DNA of 47,933 nucleotides from UBA6136 sp041178325 (GTDB lineage: Bacteria > Pseudomonadota > Gammaproteobacteria > Methylococcales > Methylococcaceae), in contig JBEGVN010000091.1 of the NCBI GenBank assembly GCA_041178325.1, forward strand, positions 1 to 47,933, given 5' to 3'. The translations under genes and the position numbers were made by a program. Shown in pieces: positions 24,522-33,129 of this stretch. Below the pieces are notes generated by a model. That model saw only the letters and a list, made by a program, of their open reading frames with translations. It made no database searches and was not told the DNA's origin. The stretch's first letter is position 1; each line of letters starts with the position of its first letter.

Positions 24522-24562
24522 GAAGGGATTCACGGGGAGCCCTTCGACTCACACACTAAAAA

Positions 24563-24886
24563 TCAGACCGCAAAACTCTCGCCGCAACCACACTCGGCCT
24601 TCACGTTGGGATTATCAAAGCGGAACGCTTCGCTGATCCCCTCGCGCCGAAAATCGACCGTGGTTCCCGAAAGGAAATCCACGGAATCGGCGGGGACATA
24701 AATTCGAACACCCTGGTCTTCAAAGACCGACTCATCCGAAGGCTCGGCATCCTGGAAGTCGATCACATAGGCATAGCCGGTGCATCCCGACTTCTTGACT
24801 CCAAGACGAAGTCCCAGTCCCTTCCCTCTTTTTTCCAACTGGCGACTGATTTGCTGGGCCGCTGTGTCTGTCAAATGAATCGTCAT
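24563..24886 (-). CDS. iscA: iron-sulfur cluster assembly protein IscA
   Basis: IscA is an A-type carrier that binds iron or Fe-S clusters and delivers them to targets. The 107-residue product starts at the ATG at 24886, preceded by AGGAG. The three conserved cysteines fall exactly at the E. coli IscA positions Cys35 (SGCTGYAY), Cys99 and Cys101 (ECGCGESF). The start overlaps the iscS stop as ATGA. No iscU, hscB, hscA or fdx follows; the next gene downstream on this strand is ndk, after an intervening toxin-antitoxin pair on the other strand. Confidence 0.93.
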   Translation of the reverse strand: MTIHLTDTAAQQISRQLEKRGKGLGLRLGVKKSGCTGYAYVIDFQDAEPSDESVFEDQGVRIYVPADSVDFLSGTTVDFRREGISEAFRFDNPNVKAECGCGESFAV

Positions 24887-26022
24887 TGCGTGCTCCTGCC
24901 CTCTTCGGGGGCTCGACATAGACCCGCAAGGGTCTTGAGAAAAGAATCGATTTCCGGGGCCTCGTTCTCGACCCCGAGGCTCACGCGAATCGCGCCACGG
25001 GCCAGATCGGGAGGGACCCCCATCGCCATCAACACGGGGCTGGGCTCATTGCCGCCACTTGCGCAGGCAGAACCCGAAGACAACTGGAAGCCCTCGCGAT
25101 CCAGCGCCATCACCAAAGCCTCGCCATCCCAGCCCTCGAACGAAAACTGAATCGTGTTGGGAAGCCTTGGACTTTCAGCCGCATGGAGGGTGACCCCCGC
25201 CATTTCGGAAAGTCCTTGTTCCAGCCGGTTCCTCAGCGCCCGCATGTGCAGAGCGCGCGTCTCCAGCTCCTTGAGGGCCAGTTCCGCGGCGATGCCGAAC
25301 CCCACGATCCCTGCCACATTCTCGGTGCCAGGCCTCAGCCCTCGCTCCTGCCCACCGCCCCAGGTGATGGGGGATATCCGGACCTCCGGATCGAGAATCA
25401 AGGCCCCAACCCCCTTGGGCCCGCGAATCTTGTGCGCCGAGAGCGTCAGGCTATGGGCACCGGTCGCGGCAAAGTCGAGAGGAATCTTGCCGGCGGCCTG
25501 GACCCCATCCACATGCAAAAGTCCGCCTCTGGCCCGAAGCCGCTCACCCAAAGGCCGCGTCTGCTCAAGGACACCCGTTTCATTGTTCGCCAGCATCAGA
25601 GCGGCGAGCACAGGTCCCCTCGCAAGAAGATCATCCGGCGGCAAGGAATGATCGCCTCCCGAATGGATCGGCAGATAATCGAGTGGCCACCCCCTGGTCT
25701 TGGCCAGATGTTCCATAGGCTCTGCCACCGAAGGGTGTTCGGTTTGCCCCAAGAGGAGTCGGGCTGAGCTAAACCTTTGGGAAAGGCCCCACAAAGCCAA
25801 ATTGGACGCTTCCGTGCCGCCGGATGTGAAAATCACCTGTTCGGGCCTGACGGCCACCAGGGCTGCCACCTGGTCGCGGGCCCGATCAATCGCGCCACGA
25901 CTCAGGCGCCCTAATCGGTGCAGCGCCGAGGGATTGCCATAAAAACGGCCCAGATAGGGCAACATGGCCTCAAGGACACGGGCATCCAGCGGCGTTGTGG
26001 CGTTGTGATCCAGATAGACCAT
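24883..26022 (-). CDS. iscS: cysteine desulfurase (IscS/NifS class)
   Basis: A PLP enzyme that takes sulfur from L-cysteine as an enzyme-bound persulfide for Fe-S cluster and thionucleoside synthesis. The 379-residue product has YLDHNATTPLD at the N-terminus, TEHPSV, the HVDGVQAAGKIPLD block, the PLP lysine in LSAHKIRGPKG (Lys198) and the active Cys320 in LSSGSACASGG. It is somewhat shorter than E. coli IscS (404), missing part of the C-terminal tail that contacts IscU, which fits the lack of iscU beside it. IscS or NifS naming cannot be settled by sequence alone; its operon partners favour IscS. Confidence 0.92.
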   Translation of the reverse strand: MVYLDHNATTPLDARVLEAMLPYLGRFYGNPSALHRLGRLSRGAIDRARDQVAALVAVRPEQVIFTSGGTEASNLALWGLSQRFSSARLLLGQTEHPSVAEPMEHLAKTRGWPLDYLPIHSGGDHSLPPDDLLARGPVLAALMLANNETGVLEQTRPLGERLRARGGLLHVDGVQAAGKIPLDFAATGAHSLTLSAHKIRGPKGVGALILDPEVRISPITWGGGQERGLRPGTENVAGIVGFGIAAELALKELETRALHMRALRNRLEQGLSEMAGVTLHAAESPRLPNTIQFSFEGWDGEALVMALDREGFQLSSGSACASGGNEPSPVLMAMGVPPDLARGAIRVSLGVENEAPEIDSFLKTLAGLCRAPEEGRSTQ

Positions 26023-26036
26023 TCCGCCGACGCGCC

Positions 26037-26522
26037 TTAAAGACGAACACCCCGCTGGAGGGGCATCTCAAGTGCAGCGCCCAGCACATGCTGGTCCTGA
26101 CGTTCCGCGACTTCGCGAACAGACGATCGCGTCAGCACATCGTGCAGGGTGATGGAATCGAGGTACTGGCGGATCTGGTCGCTAAGCCCCATCCAAAGGT
26201 CATGCGTCAGGCACGGCTGGGCATTCTGACAATTGGCCTGACCGCCACAGCGGGTCGAGTCGATGGTCTCATCTACCGCCGAGATGATTTCGGCAATGCT
26301 GATGGATTCGGCTCTCCGGCTCAATTGATAGCCCCCACCGGGTCCCCGGACCCCCTCGACCATCCCGGAGCGGCGAAGCCGCGCAAAAAGCTGTTCCAGA
26401 TAAGAGAGGGAGATTTCCTGCCGCTTGGCAATGTCTGTCAGGGTGACAGGCTTTTTTTCGCTATGAAACGCGAGGTCCAGCATGGCGGTGACGGCATAGC
26501 GGCCCTTGGTGGTTAAGCGCAC
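26037..26522 (-). CDS. iscR: Fe-S cluster-sensing regulator IscR
   Basis: IscR is an Rrf2-family repressor/activator that binds a [2Fe-2S] cluster and controls Fe-S biogenesis genes. The 161-residue product starts at the GTG at 26522, with a strong GAGGAG upstream, giving the canonical N-terminus RLTTKGRYAVTAMLDLA. The cluster ligands fall exactly at the E. coli positions Cys92, Cys98, Cys104 and His107 (RCGGQANC, QPCLTHDLW). A winged-helix DNA-binding region with LSYLEQLFARLRRSGMV and the wing GPGGGYQLSR are intact. An IscR type-1 site lies 49 bp upstream, so it is probably autorepressed. Confidence 0.95.
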   Translation of the reverse strand: MRLTTKGRYAVTAMLDLAFHSEKKPVTLTDIAKRQEISLSYLEQLFARLRRSGMVEGVRGPGGGYQLSRRAESISIAEIISAVDETIDSTRCGGQANCQNAQPCLTHDLWMGLSDQIRQYLDSITLHDVLTRSSVREVAERQDQHVLGAALEMPLQRGVRL

Positions 26523-26570
26523 GGTCGGATTCTCCTCAAGGAATACGGGGTCTTTGGGGCCGAGAGTCAC

Positions 26571-26595
26571 ATATCCGATCAAAATAGTCAATTAT
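26571..26595 (-). promoter_or_regulatory. IscR type-1 binding site upstream of iscR
   Basis: Read on the minus strand, this 25-bp site begins ATAATTGACT and ends GATCGGATAT around a TTTT-rich centre. Position by position it agrees with the published type-1 pattern (ATASYYGACTRWWWYAGT followed by CRRSTAT) at about 21 of 25 places, by my hand comparison. It contains a TTGACT that could be the -35 of the iscR promoter, so bound holo-IscR would block RNA polymerase. It lies in the gap shared with the LOG-family gene. Confidence 0.7.
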
Positions 26596-26635
26596 TCTGA
26601 CTCCCCCCTTGAGAAGCCCTAAACGCAGGGCATGG

Positions 26636-26641
26636 TATCCT
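26636..26641 (+). promoter_or_regulatory. possible extended -10 for the LOG-family gene
   Basis: TATCCT preceded by TG (TGG-TATCCT) is a candidate extended -10 some 40 bases before the chosen start of the next gene. No -35 at ideal spacing is seen. Confidence 0.3.
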
Positions 26642-26680
26642 CGCGCCATCTGGACCTTGAGACCTTTCCCGCATCGCATC

Positions 26681-27313
26681 ATGCCGCCGGCTGCCGCATC
26701 CACGCCTCCCGCCACCCATCGCATTTGCGTCTTCCTCGGCGCAAGCCATGGCCGGCGCCCTGCCTATGCGCGAGCAGCAGAAGATCTGGGCCGAAAGCTT
26801 GCCTTGCGCGGACTGGGCCTGGTCTATGGCGGCGGCAATGTGGGCCTGATGGGGCAACTGGCTCGGGCAGCGCTTGAGGCCGGGGGGGAAGTCATCGGGG
26901 TCATCCCGGAAGCCTTGATGGGCCGCGAAGTTTCGGGCACCCGTATCGAGGATGTGGGCGCAACGCGCCTAGAAATCGTCGACTCCATGCATACGCGTAA
27001 AGCCCGGATGGCCGAGCTTGCCGATGGATTCATTGCACTTCCCGGGGGCTACGGCACCTTTGAGGAGCTTTTTGAAATCCTGACTTGGGCCCAACTGGGG
27101 TTTCACCGAAAGCCGATCGGAATCCTCAATACCGAAGCTTACTTTGACCCCCTGATCCGCCTGATTGACCACAGCCTGGAAGAGGAATTCATTCGCCCCA
27201 AGAACCGGGCACTGGTCATTGATGACACCGATCCTGACCGATTACTCCAAAGACTCCTTGAGACGGCCATTCCCAGGCAGGAGCAGTGGCTTGAGTCCGC
27301 CGATACCCTCTAG
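26681..27313 (+). CDS. LOG-family protein (nucleoside-5'-monophosphate phosphoribohydrolase type)
   Basis: The 210-residue product belongs to the LOG/TIGR00730 family, with the nucleotide-binding ICVFLGASHGRRPAYA at the start, LVYGGGNVGLMG, the substrate-site MHTRKARM and the catalytic PGGYGTFEELFE. Family members split cytokinin riboside 5'-monophosphate or other nucleoside monophosphates into the base and ribose 5-phosphate; the bacterial substrate is unclear. The ATG at 26681 is preferred; in-frame starts as far up as 26609 would add a Pro/Arg-rich tail of low complexity. No clear ribosome binding site marks it. It begins a plus-strand run with murJ. Confidence 0.88.
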   Translation: MPPAAASTPPATHRICVFLGASHGRRPAYARAAEDLGRKLALRGLGLVYGGGNVGLMGQLARAALEAGGEVIGVIPEALMGREVSGTRIEDVGATRLEIVDSMHTRKARMAELADGFIALPGGYGTFEELFEILTWAQLGFHRKPIGILNTEAYFDPLIRLIDHSLEEEFIRPKNRALVIDDTDPDRLLQRLLETAIPRQEQWLESADTL

Positions 27314-27336
27314 GCAACCGGAGTCCCCTTCGCTTC

Positions 27337-28893
27337 ATGAGCCAGACGCTCCTTAAATCCTCCGGCCTTGTCAGCAGCCTGACCTTGAGTTCGCGTATCC
27401 TCGGCTTTGTCCGAGACCTCGTGATTGCCCAGGTCTTTGGGGCCAGCGCCAGCACTGATGCCTTTTTTGTGGCCTTCAAGATTCCGAACTTCCTTCGGCG
27501 GCTTTTTGCCGAAGGCGCCTTTTCTCAGGCTTTTGTGCCTGTCCTCGCCGCGGCCCGGGAGGAAGGCGGGGACGCTCGGGTCAAAGCCCTGATTGATCGG
27601 GTCGCCGGCAGCTTTACTCTCCTTCTGGTGCTTCTGACTCTGGCCGGAACCCTCTTAAGCCCGTTTCTGATCCAGATCTTTGCACCCGGATTTAATGCGG
27701 TTCAAGATCAAGCCCAGCTTGCGGCGGATCTTTTGCGAATCACCTTTCCCTACCTCATCCTGATCGCCCTGACCGCACTTTCGGGGGGGATACTCAATAC
27801 CTATGGCCACTTTCTGACCCCGGCCGTGACCCCTGTCCTTCTGAACCTTGCCATGATCTTTGCAAGTCTCACACTAGCTCCCCACTGTGATCAGCCGGTC
27901 ACTGCGCTGGCGATCGGCGTCTTAATTGGAGGCTTCCTTCAGCTTGCCATCCAGATCCCCCCGCTCTGGCGGCGCGGTCTTCTTCCCCGCCCCAGGCTCG
28001 CGCTCCGCCATCCGGATGTTCGTAGGGTCATGACCTTGATGTCGCCGGCCCTTTTGGGCGCCTCCGTGACGCAGGTAAACCTCCTGATCAACACGCTTTT
28101 GGCTTCGCTCCTGACCAGCGGCAGCATCTCCTGGCTCTACTATTCCGACCGTTTGCTAGAATTCCCCTTGGGTCTTCTGGGGGTTGCCGTGGGTACCGTC
28201 ATCCTGCCGCACCTTTCGGAAAACCGTGCCAAAGGAGATGAAAAGGCGTTTTCGCGCACCCTCGACTGGGGGCTTCGGACCCTCCTTTTGATCGGCCTTC
28301 CTGCAACCTTGGGCCTCGTCTGCCTTGCCGAACCCTTGATGTACACCCTTTTTCAGCACGATCATTTCAATCCTGAAGACGCCCGAATGGCCGCCCGAAG
28401 CCTCATGGCCTATGGCAGCGGACTCCCCGGCTTTCTGGCCATTAAGGTCCTGGTACCTGGCTTCAGTGCACGCGAGGATCTCAGAACCCCGGCCCGCATC
28501 GGAATCTATGCCGTCGGCGTTAACCTTGTGGTCAGCGTGGCCTCGACGTTCTGGCTAGCCCCGCCGGGCTGGGGACATGCGGGTCTTGCGCTGGCCGCCT
28601 CACTCGCCGCCCTATTCAATGCCGCCCTTCTTTTGGGCATTCTCAAGGCGCGGGATCTGTATCGCCCCGGCAAGGGCAGCGTTCTTTTTCTGGCCCGACT
28701 TGTGATGGGTAATGCCATTCTTGGGACTTTTCTGGTGCTCCTGGGCGACACCTTGCCGTTTGAGACCCTCAAAACCTCACAGCGCATGGCGGCTCTCGCC
28801 ATGCTCATTGGCGGCGGCATGCTCATTTATGGCCTTTCTCTTCTGGCGCTGGGCATTCGTCCTCGTCATTTGCTTGAGCCCGGGCTCGCCTGA
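27337..28893 (+). CDS. murJ: lipid II flippase MurJ
   Basis: MurJ moves lipid II, the peptidoglycan precursor, across the inner membrane. The 518-residue product is a MOP-superfamily transporter with 14 predicted hydrophobic segments. It starts with the family hallmark SRILGFVRDLVIAQVFGAS and then DAFFVAFKIPNFLRRLFAEGAFSQAFVPVL. FPYLILIALTAL and the second-half ASTFWLAPPGW are also in the expected places. Length equals E. coli MurJ. It is followed three bases later by ribF; a murJ neighbour for ribF/ileS is common in proteobacteria. Confidence 0.96.
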   Translation: MSQTLLKSSGLVSSLTLSSRILGFVRDLVIAQVFGASASTDAFFVAFKIPNFLRRLFAEGAFSQAFVPVLAAAREEGGDARVKALIDRVAGSFTLLLVLLTLAGTLLSPFLIQIFAPGFNAVQDQAQLAADLLRITFPYLILIALTALSGGILNTYGHFLTPAVTPVLLNLAMIFASLTLAPHCDQPVTALAIGVLIGGFLQLAIQIPPLWRRGLLPRPRLALRHPDVRRVMTLMSPALLGASVTQVNLLINTLLASLLTSGSISWLYYSDRLLEFPLGLLGVAVGTVILPHLSENRAKGDEKAFSRTLDWGLRTLLLIGLPATLGLVCLAEPLMYTLFQHDHFNPEDARMAARSLMAYGSGLPGFLAIKVLVPGFSAREDLRTPARIGIYAVGVNLVVSVASTFWLAPPGWGHAGLALAASLAALFNAALLLGILKARDLYRPGKGSVLFLARLVMGNAILGTFLVLLGDTLPFETLKTSQRMAALAMLIGGGMLIYGLSLLALGIRPRHLLEPGLA

Positions 28894-28896
28894 TCC

Positions 28897-29850
28897 ATGC
28901 GTTTAGCACTTGGCCTTCACTCGCCCGAACTGCCCGTCGCAGGATGCGTTGCGACCATCGGCAATTTCGATGGAGTCCACCTCGGGCACCGAAAGGTCAT
29001 TGAACGTCTGGCGGCAGAAGGTCAGCGGCTTGGTCTTCCGGTTTGCGTAGTGCTGTTTGAGCCCCAACCCCGCGAGTTTTTTGCCCCCGATCAAGCCCCC
29101 CCGAGACTGATGCGGCTTCGGGACAAGATCGATCGACTCTCAGAACTTCCAGTCGATCACGTCATGATCCTTCGCTTCAATCGCGCACTGGCCGCAATGT
29201 CACCTGAGGCGTTTATTGAAGAAATTCTGATTCATAGCCTCAAGGTCCGTTTCCTGGTCATCGGGGATGACTTTCGCTTCGGCCAAAAACGGGCCGGTGA
29301 CTATTCGCTTCTGGTGAAAACCGGCCGTGAACGTGGGTTTGAGGTCGCCGACACCCGCACCGTGCTGGCTGGCGGCGAACGCATCAGTAGCACATTGATC
29401 CGTGAGGCGCTGCTCAAGGGCGATCTGGATCGGGCCCGCGAACTTCTGGGCAAGCCCTATGAGGTCTGCGGGCGCATCATCCACGGCCAAAAACGGGGGC
29501 GGACCTTCGGTTTTCCGACCGCCAACCTCTTGATGCAGCGCAAAAACACTCCAGTCCGAGGCGTGTTTGCCGTTACAATGCGCGGTTTGGGCCCAACGCC
29601 GATTCCGGGTGTTGCCAATGTCGGGAGCCGTCCCACCGTGACTGGGGATCCGACCATGCTTCTGGAAACCCACCTCCTCGACTTCAGTGGCGATCTCTAT
29701 GGACGCCGGGTCGAAGTGGAATTCCACGCACGACTTCGCGATGAACGGCGATTCGATGGCATTCCCGAGCTCAAGGCCCAGATCGAAATGGACATCCAGG
29801 CCGCCCGCGACTTCTTTATCGGGCCGTCCGCACCCAGAGCGACACCATGA
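28897..29850 (+). CDS. ribF: bifunctional riboflavin kinase / FAD synthetase RibF
   Basis: RibF phosphorylates riboflavin to FMN and adenylates FMN to FAD. The 317-residue product has the nucleotidyltransferase N-domain (TIGNFDGVHLGHRKV, then IGDDFRFGQKRAGD and RISSTLIREAL) and the kinase C-domain (GRTFGFPTANL, then GVANVGSRPTV and the late ETHLLDFSGDLYGR). Both domains are complete. Its stop overlaps the ileS start as ATGA. Confidence 0.96.
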   Translation: MRLALGLHSPELPVAGCVATIGNFDGVHLGHRKVIERLAAEGQRLGLPVCVVLFEPQPREFFAPDQAPPRLMRLRDKIDRLSELPVDHVMILRFNRALAAMSPEAFIEEILIHSLKVRFLVIGDDFRFGQKRAGDYSLLVKTGRERGFEVADTRTVLAGGERISSTLIREALLKGDLDRARELLGKPYEVCGRIIHGQKRGRTFGFPTANLLMQRKNTPVRGVFAVTMRGLGPTPIPGVANVGSRPTVTGDPTMLLETHLLDFSGDLYGRRVEVEFHARLRDERRFDGIPELKAQIEMDIQAARDFFIGPSAPRATP

Positions 29851-32651
29851 CCGTTGATTACAAAGCCACGCTGAACCTTCCTGCGACCGCATTCCCCATG
29901 AAAGGCAATCTGCCGCAACGGGAACCCGAACAACTTGCACGCTGGAACGAACTTCGCATTTACCAAAAGCTCCGGGAAACCCGTCAGGGACGACCCTCTT
30001 TTGTGCTGCACGATGGTCCGCCCTATGCCAACGGGGAGATTCACATCGGCCATGCGGTCAACAAGATCCTCAAGGACATCATCGTCAAGAGCAAGGGCTT
30101 TGAAGGCTTCAACGCACCTTATGTGCCGGGCTGGGACTGCCACGGCCTCCCCATCGAACTCATGGTCGAGAAAAAGGTGGGAAAAGCCGGCGTCAAGGTC
30201 GAACCCGATGCCTTCAGAACGGCCTGCCGTGAGTACGCAAAAAAGCAGGTAGACACTCAGCGTCAGGAATTCATCCGTCTAGGGGTCTTTGGGGATTTTG
30301 AAAATCCCTACCTCACCATGGATTTCCAGTTTGAAGCCGACATCGTGCGTGCCCTCGGCCGGATTCATGCCAATGGCCACCTGGTCAAAGGCGCAAAGCC
30401 TGTCCACTGGTGTACTGACTGTGGTTCTGCTCTCGCCGAAGCGGAAGTTGAATACGAGAACAAAACCTCCCCGACCATCGATGTCCGCTTCAAGGTCCTG
30501 AGTGAAGAGACCCTTTGGACGCGAACCGAGCGCGTGGGCGCAGGCCCTGGGGAAGGGCCGGTATCGATTGTCATCTGGACGACAACACCCTGGACGCTTC
30601 CAGCCAACCAGGCCGTCGCCTTGGGTCCCGACGTCGACTACGTCGTCGTCGAATGCCCCGAGCAAAAGGAGCACCTGATCGTCGCCGAGGCCCTTCTTGA
30701 AGAGGCCTTGAAGCGCTGGAACATCCTGGATGCCCGGACCGTCGCCCGCACCACAGGCGCCGCCCTTGAAGGTCTCTCGCTCCAGCACCCCTTCTATGAC
30801 CGGGAAGTTCCGGTCATTGTTGGCGATCACGTCACGCTGGATGCCGGCACCGGCGCCGTCCACACGGCACCCGGCCACGGCCAGGAAGACTATGTGGTCG
30901 GTCAGCGCTACCACCTTCCGGTTGAAAACCCGGTCGGCGATGACGGCAAATTCCTCCCTTCGACGGCGCTTTTTGCCGGCGAACATGTGATGAGTGCCAA
31001 TCCGCACGTCATCGAGGTGTTAAGGCAGCATGGCAATCTCGTCCATGAAGCCCGCATCGAGCACAGCTATCCTCATTGCTGGCGTCACAAGACCCCTGTC
31101 ATTTTTAGGGCCACTCCGCAGTGGTTTATTGCCATGAACCACAAAGGCCTGCGCGCAAAGGCCTTGGAAGAAATCCAAAAAGTCGACTGGATCCCGGATT
31201 GGGGTCAGGCCCGCATCGAGGGCATGGTCGGCAACCGCCCTGACTGGTGCGTTTCACGCCAGCGCAACTGGGGCGTTCCGATTGCCCTTTTTGTCCATCG
31301 GGAGACCCAGGAACCGCATCCCGAGAGTCTGGCCCTGATTGAAAAGGTCGCTCAAAGGATCGAACAGCGGGGCATTGACGCCTGGTTTGACCTCGACCCC
31401 AAGGAGCTGTTGGGCGATGAGGCAGCGCACTACCGAAAGGTTAAGGACACCCTGGATGTCTGGTTTGATTCTGGCGTTACCCACGCCTGCGTCCTTGATC
31501 GCCGGGAGGAACTCGGCTTTCCGGCTGATCTTTACCTTGAAGGCTCCGATCAGCACCGCGGATGGTTCCAGTCTTCGCTGCTCGCCTCCGTCGCGATCCA
31601 CGGCAAGGCACCCTATCGTTCGGTTCTGACCCACGGCTTCACGGTCGATGCCGAAGGCAAGAAAATGTCAAAGTCGAAGGGCAATGTCGTGGCACCTCAG
31701 AAGGTCATGCAGAACCTAGGGGCCGATGTGCTGAGACTTTGGGTTGCCGCCACCGATTACCGGCAGGAAATGCACGTTTCGGATGAAATCCTTAAGCGGA
31801 CCGCAGATGTTTACCGCCGGCTGCGCAACACCGCGCGCTACCTTCTGGCCAATCTCGAAGGGTTCGATCCCCGCCACGACCTCCTGAAGCCTGAAGCGCT
31901 TCTCCCCCTGGATCGCTGGGTCGTTGATCGGGCCCATGCCCTTCAGGAAGAAGTTCAGGAAGCCTACGCAACCTACCAGTTCCACAATGTCTATCAGAAA
32001 GTCCATCACTTCTGTTCGGTGGATCTCGGTAGTTTTTACCTGGATGTTCTCAAGGACCGCCAATACACCACACGCATCGACAGTCCCGTGCGCCGATCCG
32101 GCCAGACCGCGATGTACCATCTGGCAGAAGCCCTGACCCGTTGGCTTGCCCCGATCCTTTCCTTCACCTCGGAGGAAATCTGGCGCCACCTACCGGGGGA
32201 CCGCGGTGAATCGGTTTTTCTTGAGACCTGGTACGAAGGCCTTTATTGTCTGGACGATGCGACACCCTATGATGTCGCCTTCTGGGAGGAGATCCTGCGT
32301 ATTCGCGAGATGATCAGTAAATCGCTTGAGGGCCTTCGAAGCTCCGAGGCGATTGGTTCTTCACTCGACGCCGAGATTGCCCTAAGCGTTAGTCCCGGAC
32401 TCTATGCCAAGCTCAAGCCGGTCGAAGCCGATCTTCGCTTCATCTTCATTAATTCCGAGACGCAAGTCCTCGAGGACACCGCCCTACCTGAAGGTGAAGT
32501 GCGCATAGCGGCCAAGTCCAGTGAGGCGCTCAAGTGCATTCGCTGCTGGCAGCATCGCCCGGATGTCGGCGCTCACGCCGAACATCCCGAGATCTGCGGC
32601 CGTTGCGTGGATAATGTGACAGGACCCGGCGAAACCCGGGTATTGGGGTAA
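29847..32651 (+). CDS. ileS: isoleucine-tRNA ligase
   Basis: IleRS charges tRNA-Ile and edits misactivated valine. The 934-residue class I enzyme has HIGH at residues 66-69 (GEIHIGHAVNK), an editing domain (TTPWTLPANQA, TGAVHTAPGHGQEDY), KMSKS at about 606-610 and a C-terminal zinc finger with Cys897, Cys900, Cys917 and Cys920. This is the bacterial type, inhibitable by mupirocin in principle. It lies between ribF and lspA in the conserved order. Confidence 0.98.
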   Translation: MTVDYKATLNLPATAFPMKGNLPQREPEQLARWNELRIYQKLRETRQGRPSFVLHDGPPYANGEIHIGHAVNKILKDIIVKSKGFEGFNAPYVPGWDCHGLPIELMVEKKVGKAGVKVEPDAFRTACREYAKKQVDTQRQEFIRLGVFGDFENPYLTMDFQFEADIVRALGRIHANGHLVKGAKPVHWCTDCGSALAEAEVEYENKTSPTIDVRFKVLSEETLWTRTERVGAGPGEGPVSIVIWTTTPWTLPANQAVALGPDVDYVVVECPEQKEHLIVAEALLEEALKRWNILDARTVARTTGAALEGLSLQHPFYDREVPVIVGDHVTLDAGTGAVHTAPGHGQEDYVVGQRYHLPVENPVGDDGKFLPSTALFAGEHVMSANPHVIEVLRQHGNLVHEARIEHSYPHCWRHKTPVIFRATPQWFIAMNHKGLRAKALEEIQKVDWIPDWGQARIEGMVGNRPDWCVSRQRNWGVPIALFVHRETQEPHPESLALIEKVAQRIEQRGIDAWFDLDPKELLGDEAAHYRKVKDTLDVWFDSGVTHACVLDRREELGFPADLYLEGSDQHRGWFQSSLLASVAIHGKAPYRSVLTHGFTVDAEGKKMSKSKGNVVAPQKVMQNLGADVLRLWVAATDYRQEMHVSDEILKRTADVYRRLRNTARYLLANLEGFDPRHDLLKPEALLPLDRWVVDRAHALQEEVQEAYATYQFHNVYQKVHHFCSVDLGSFYLDVLKDRQYTTRIDSPVRRSGQTAMYHLAEALTRWLAPILSFTSEEIWRHLPGDRGESVFLETWYEGLYCLDDATPYDVAFWEEILRIREMISKSLEGLRSSEAIGSSLDAEIALSVSPGLYAKLKPVEADLRFIFINSETQVLEDTALPEGEVRIAAKSSEALKCIRCWQHRPDVGAHAEHPEICGRCVDNVTGPGETRVLG

Positions 32652-32655
32652 GCCG

Positions 32656-33129
32656 ATGTTGGTCTGGCTCTGGCTCTCATTGATCGTCCTGATTCTGGAT
32701 CAGGTCACCAAACGCATCGTCGACACCACCATGGCACTCCATGAGAGCATTCCCCTGGTCTCGATGTTTCAGCTGACGTACCTTCGCAATCAGGGGGCGG
32801 CTTTCAGTTTCCTCTCGGGTGCAGGAGGATGGCAGCGCTGGTTCTTCATCATTCTCGCAATCAGCGCATCCGGCTTCATTTGCTATTGGCTAAAAAGCCT
32901 TCCAAGGCAACGGGCCTTTGAGGCGTGCGCTTGGTCGTTGGTCCTCGGAGGGGCTCTCGGGAACCTGATCGATCGAATCCTTTACGGCTACGTGATTGAT
33001 TTTCTGGACGTCTTCTATGGCGACTGGCACTGGCCAGCCTTCAATGTGGCGGATTCGGCCATCACCGTTGGCGTGGTGATGCTTTTGCTCGACTCCCTGA
33101 TCAGTCGCCCCGATGCTCGCAAGGCGTGA
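32656..33129 (+). CDS. lspA: lipoprotein signal peptidase (signal peptidase II)
   Basis: LspA cleaves the signal peptide of lipoproteins in the inner membrane after they are lipidated. The 157-residue product has four membrane spans and the two catalytic aspartates, Asp115 in YVIDFLDV and Asp133 in FNVADSAI, plus LRNQGAAFSFL and GNLIDR. Its likely substrates in this window include MltB, BamB, BamD and the DUF4136 protein. The start lies four bases after ileS and the stop overlaps ampD as GTGA. Confidence 0.97.
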   Translation: MLVWLWLSLIVLILDQVTKRIVDTTMALHESIPLVSMFQLTYLRNQGAAFSFLSGAGGWQRWFFIILAISASGFICYWLKSLPRQRAFEACAWSLVLGGALGNLIDRILYGYVIDFLDVFYGDWHWPAFNVADSAITVGVVMLLLDSLISRPDARKA

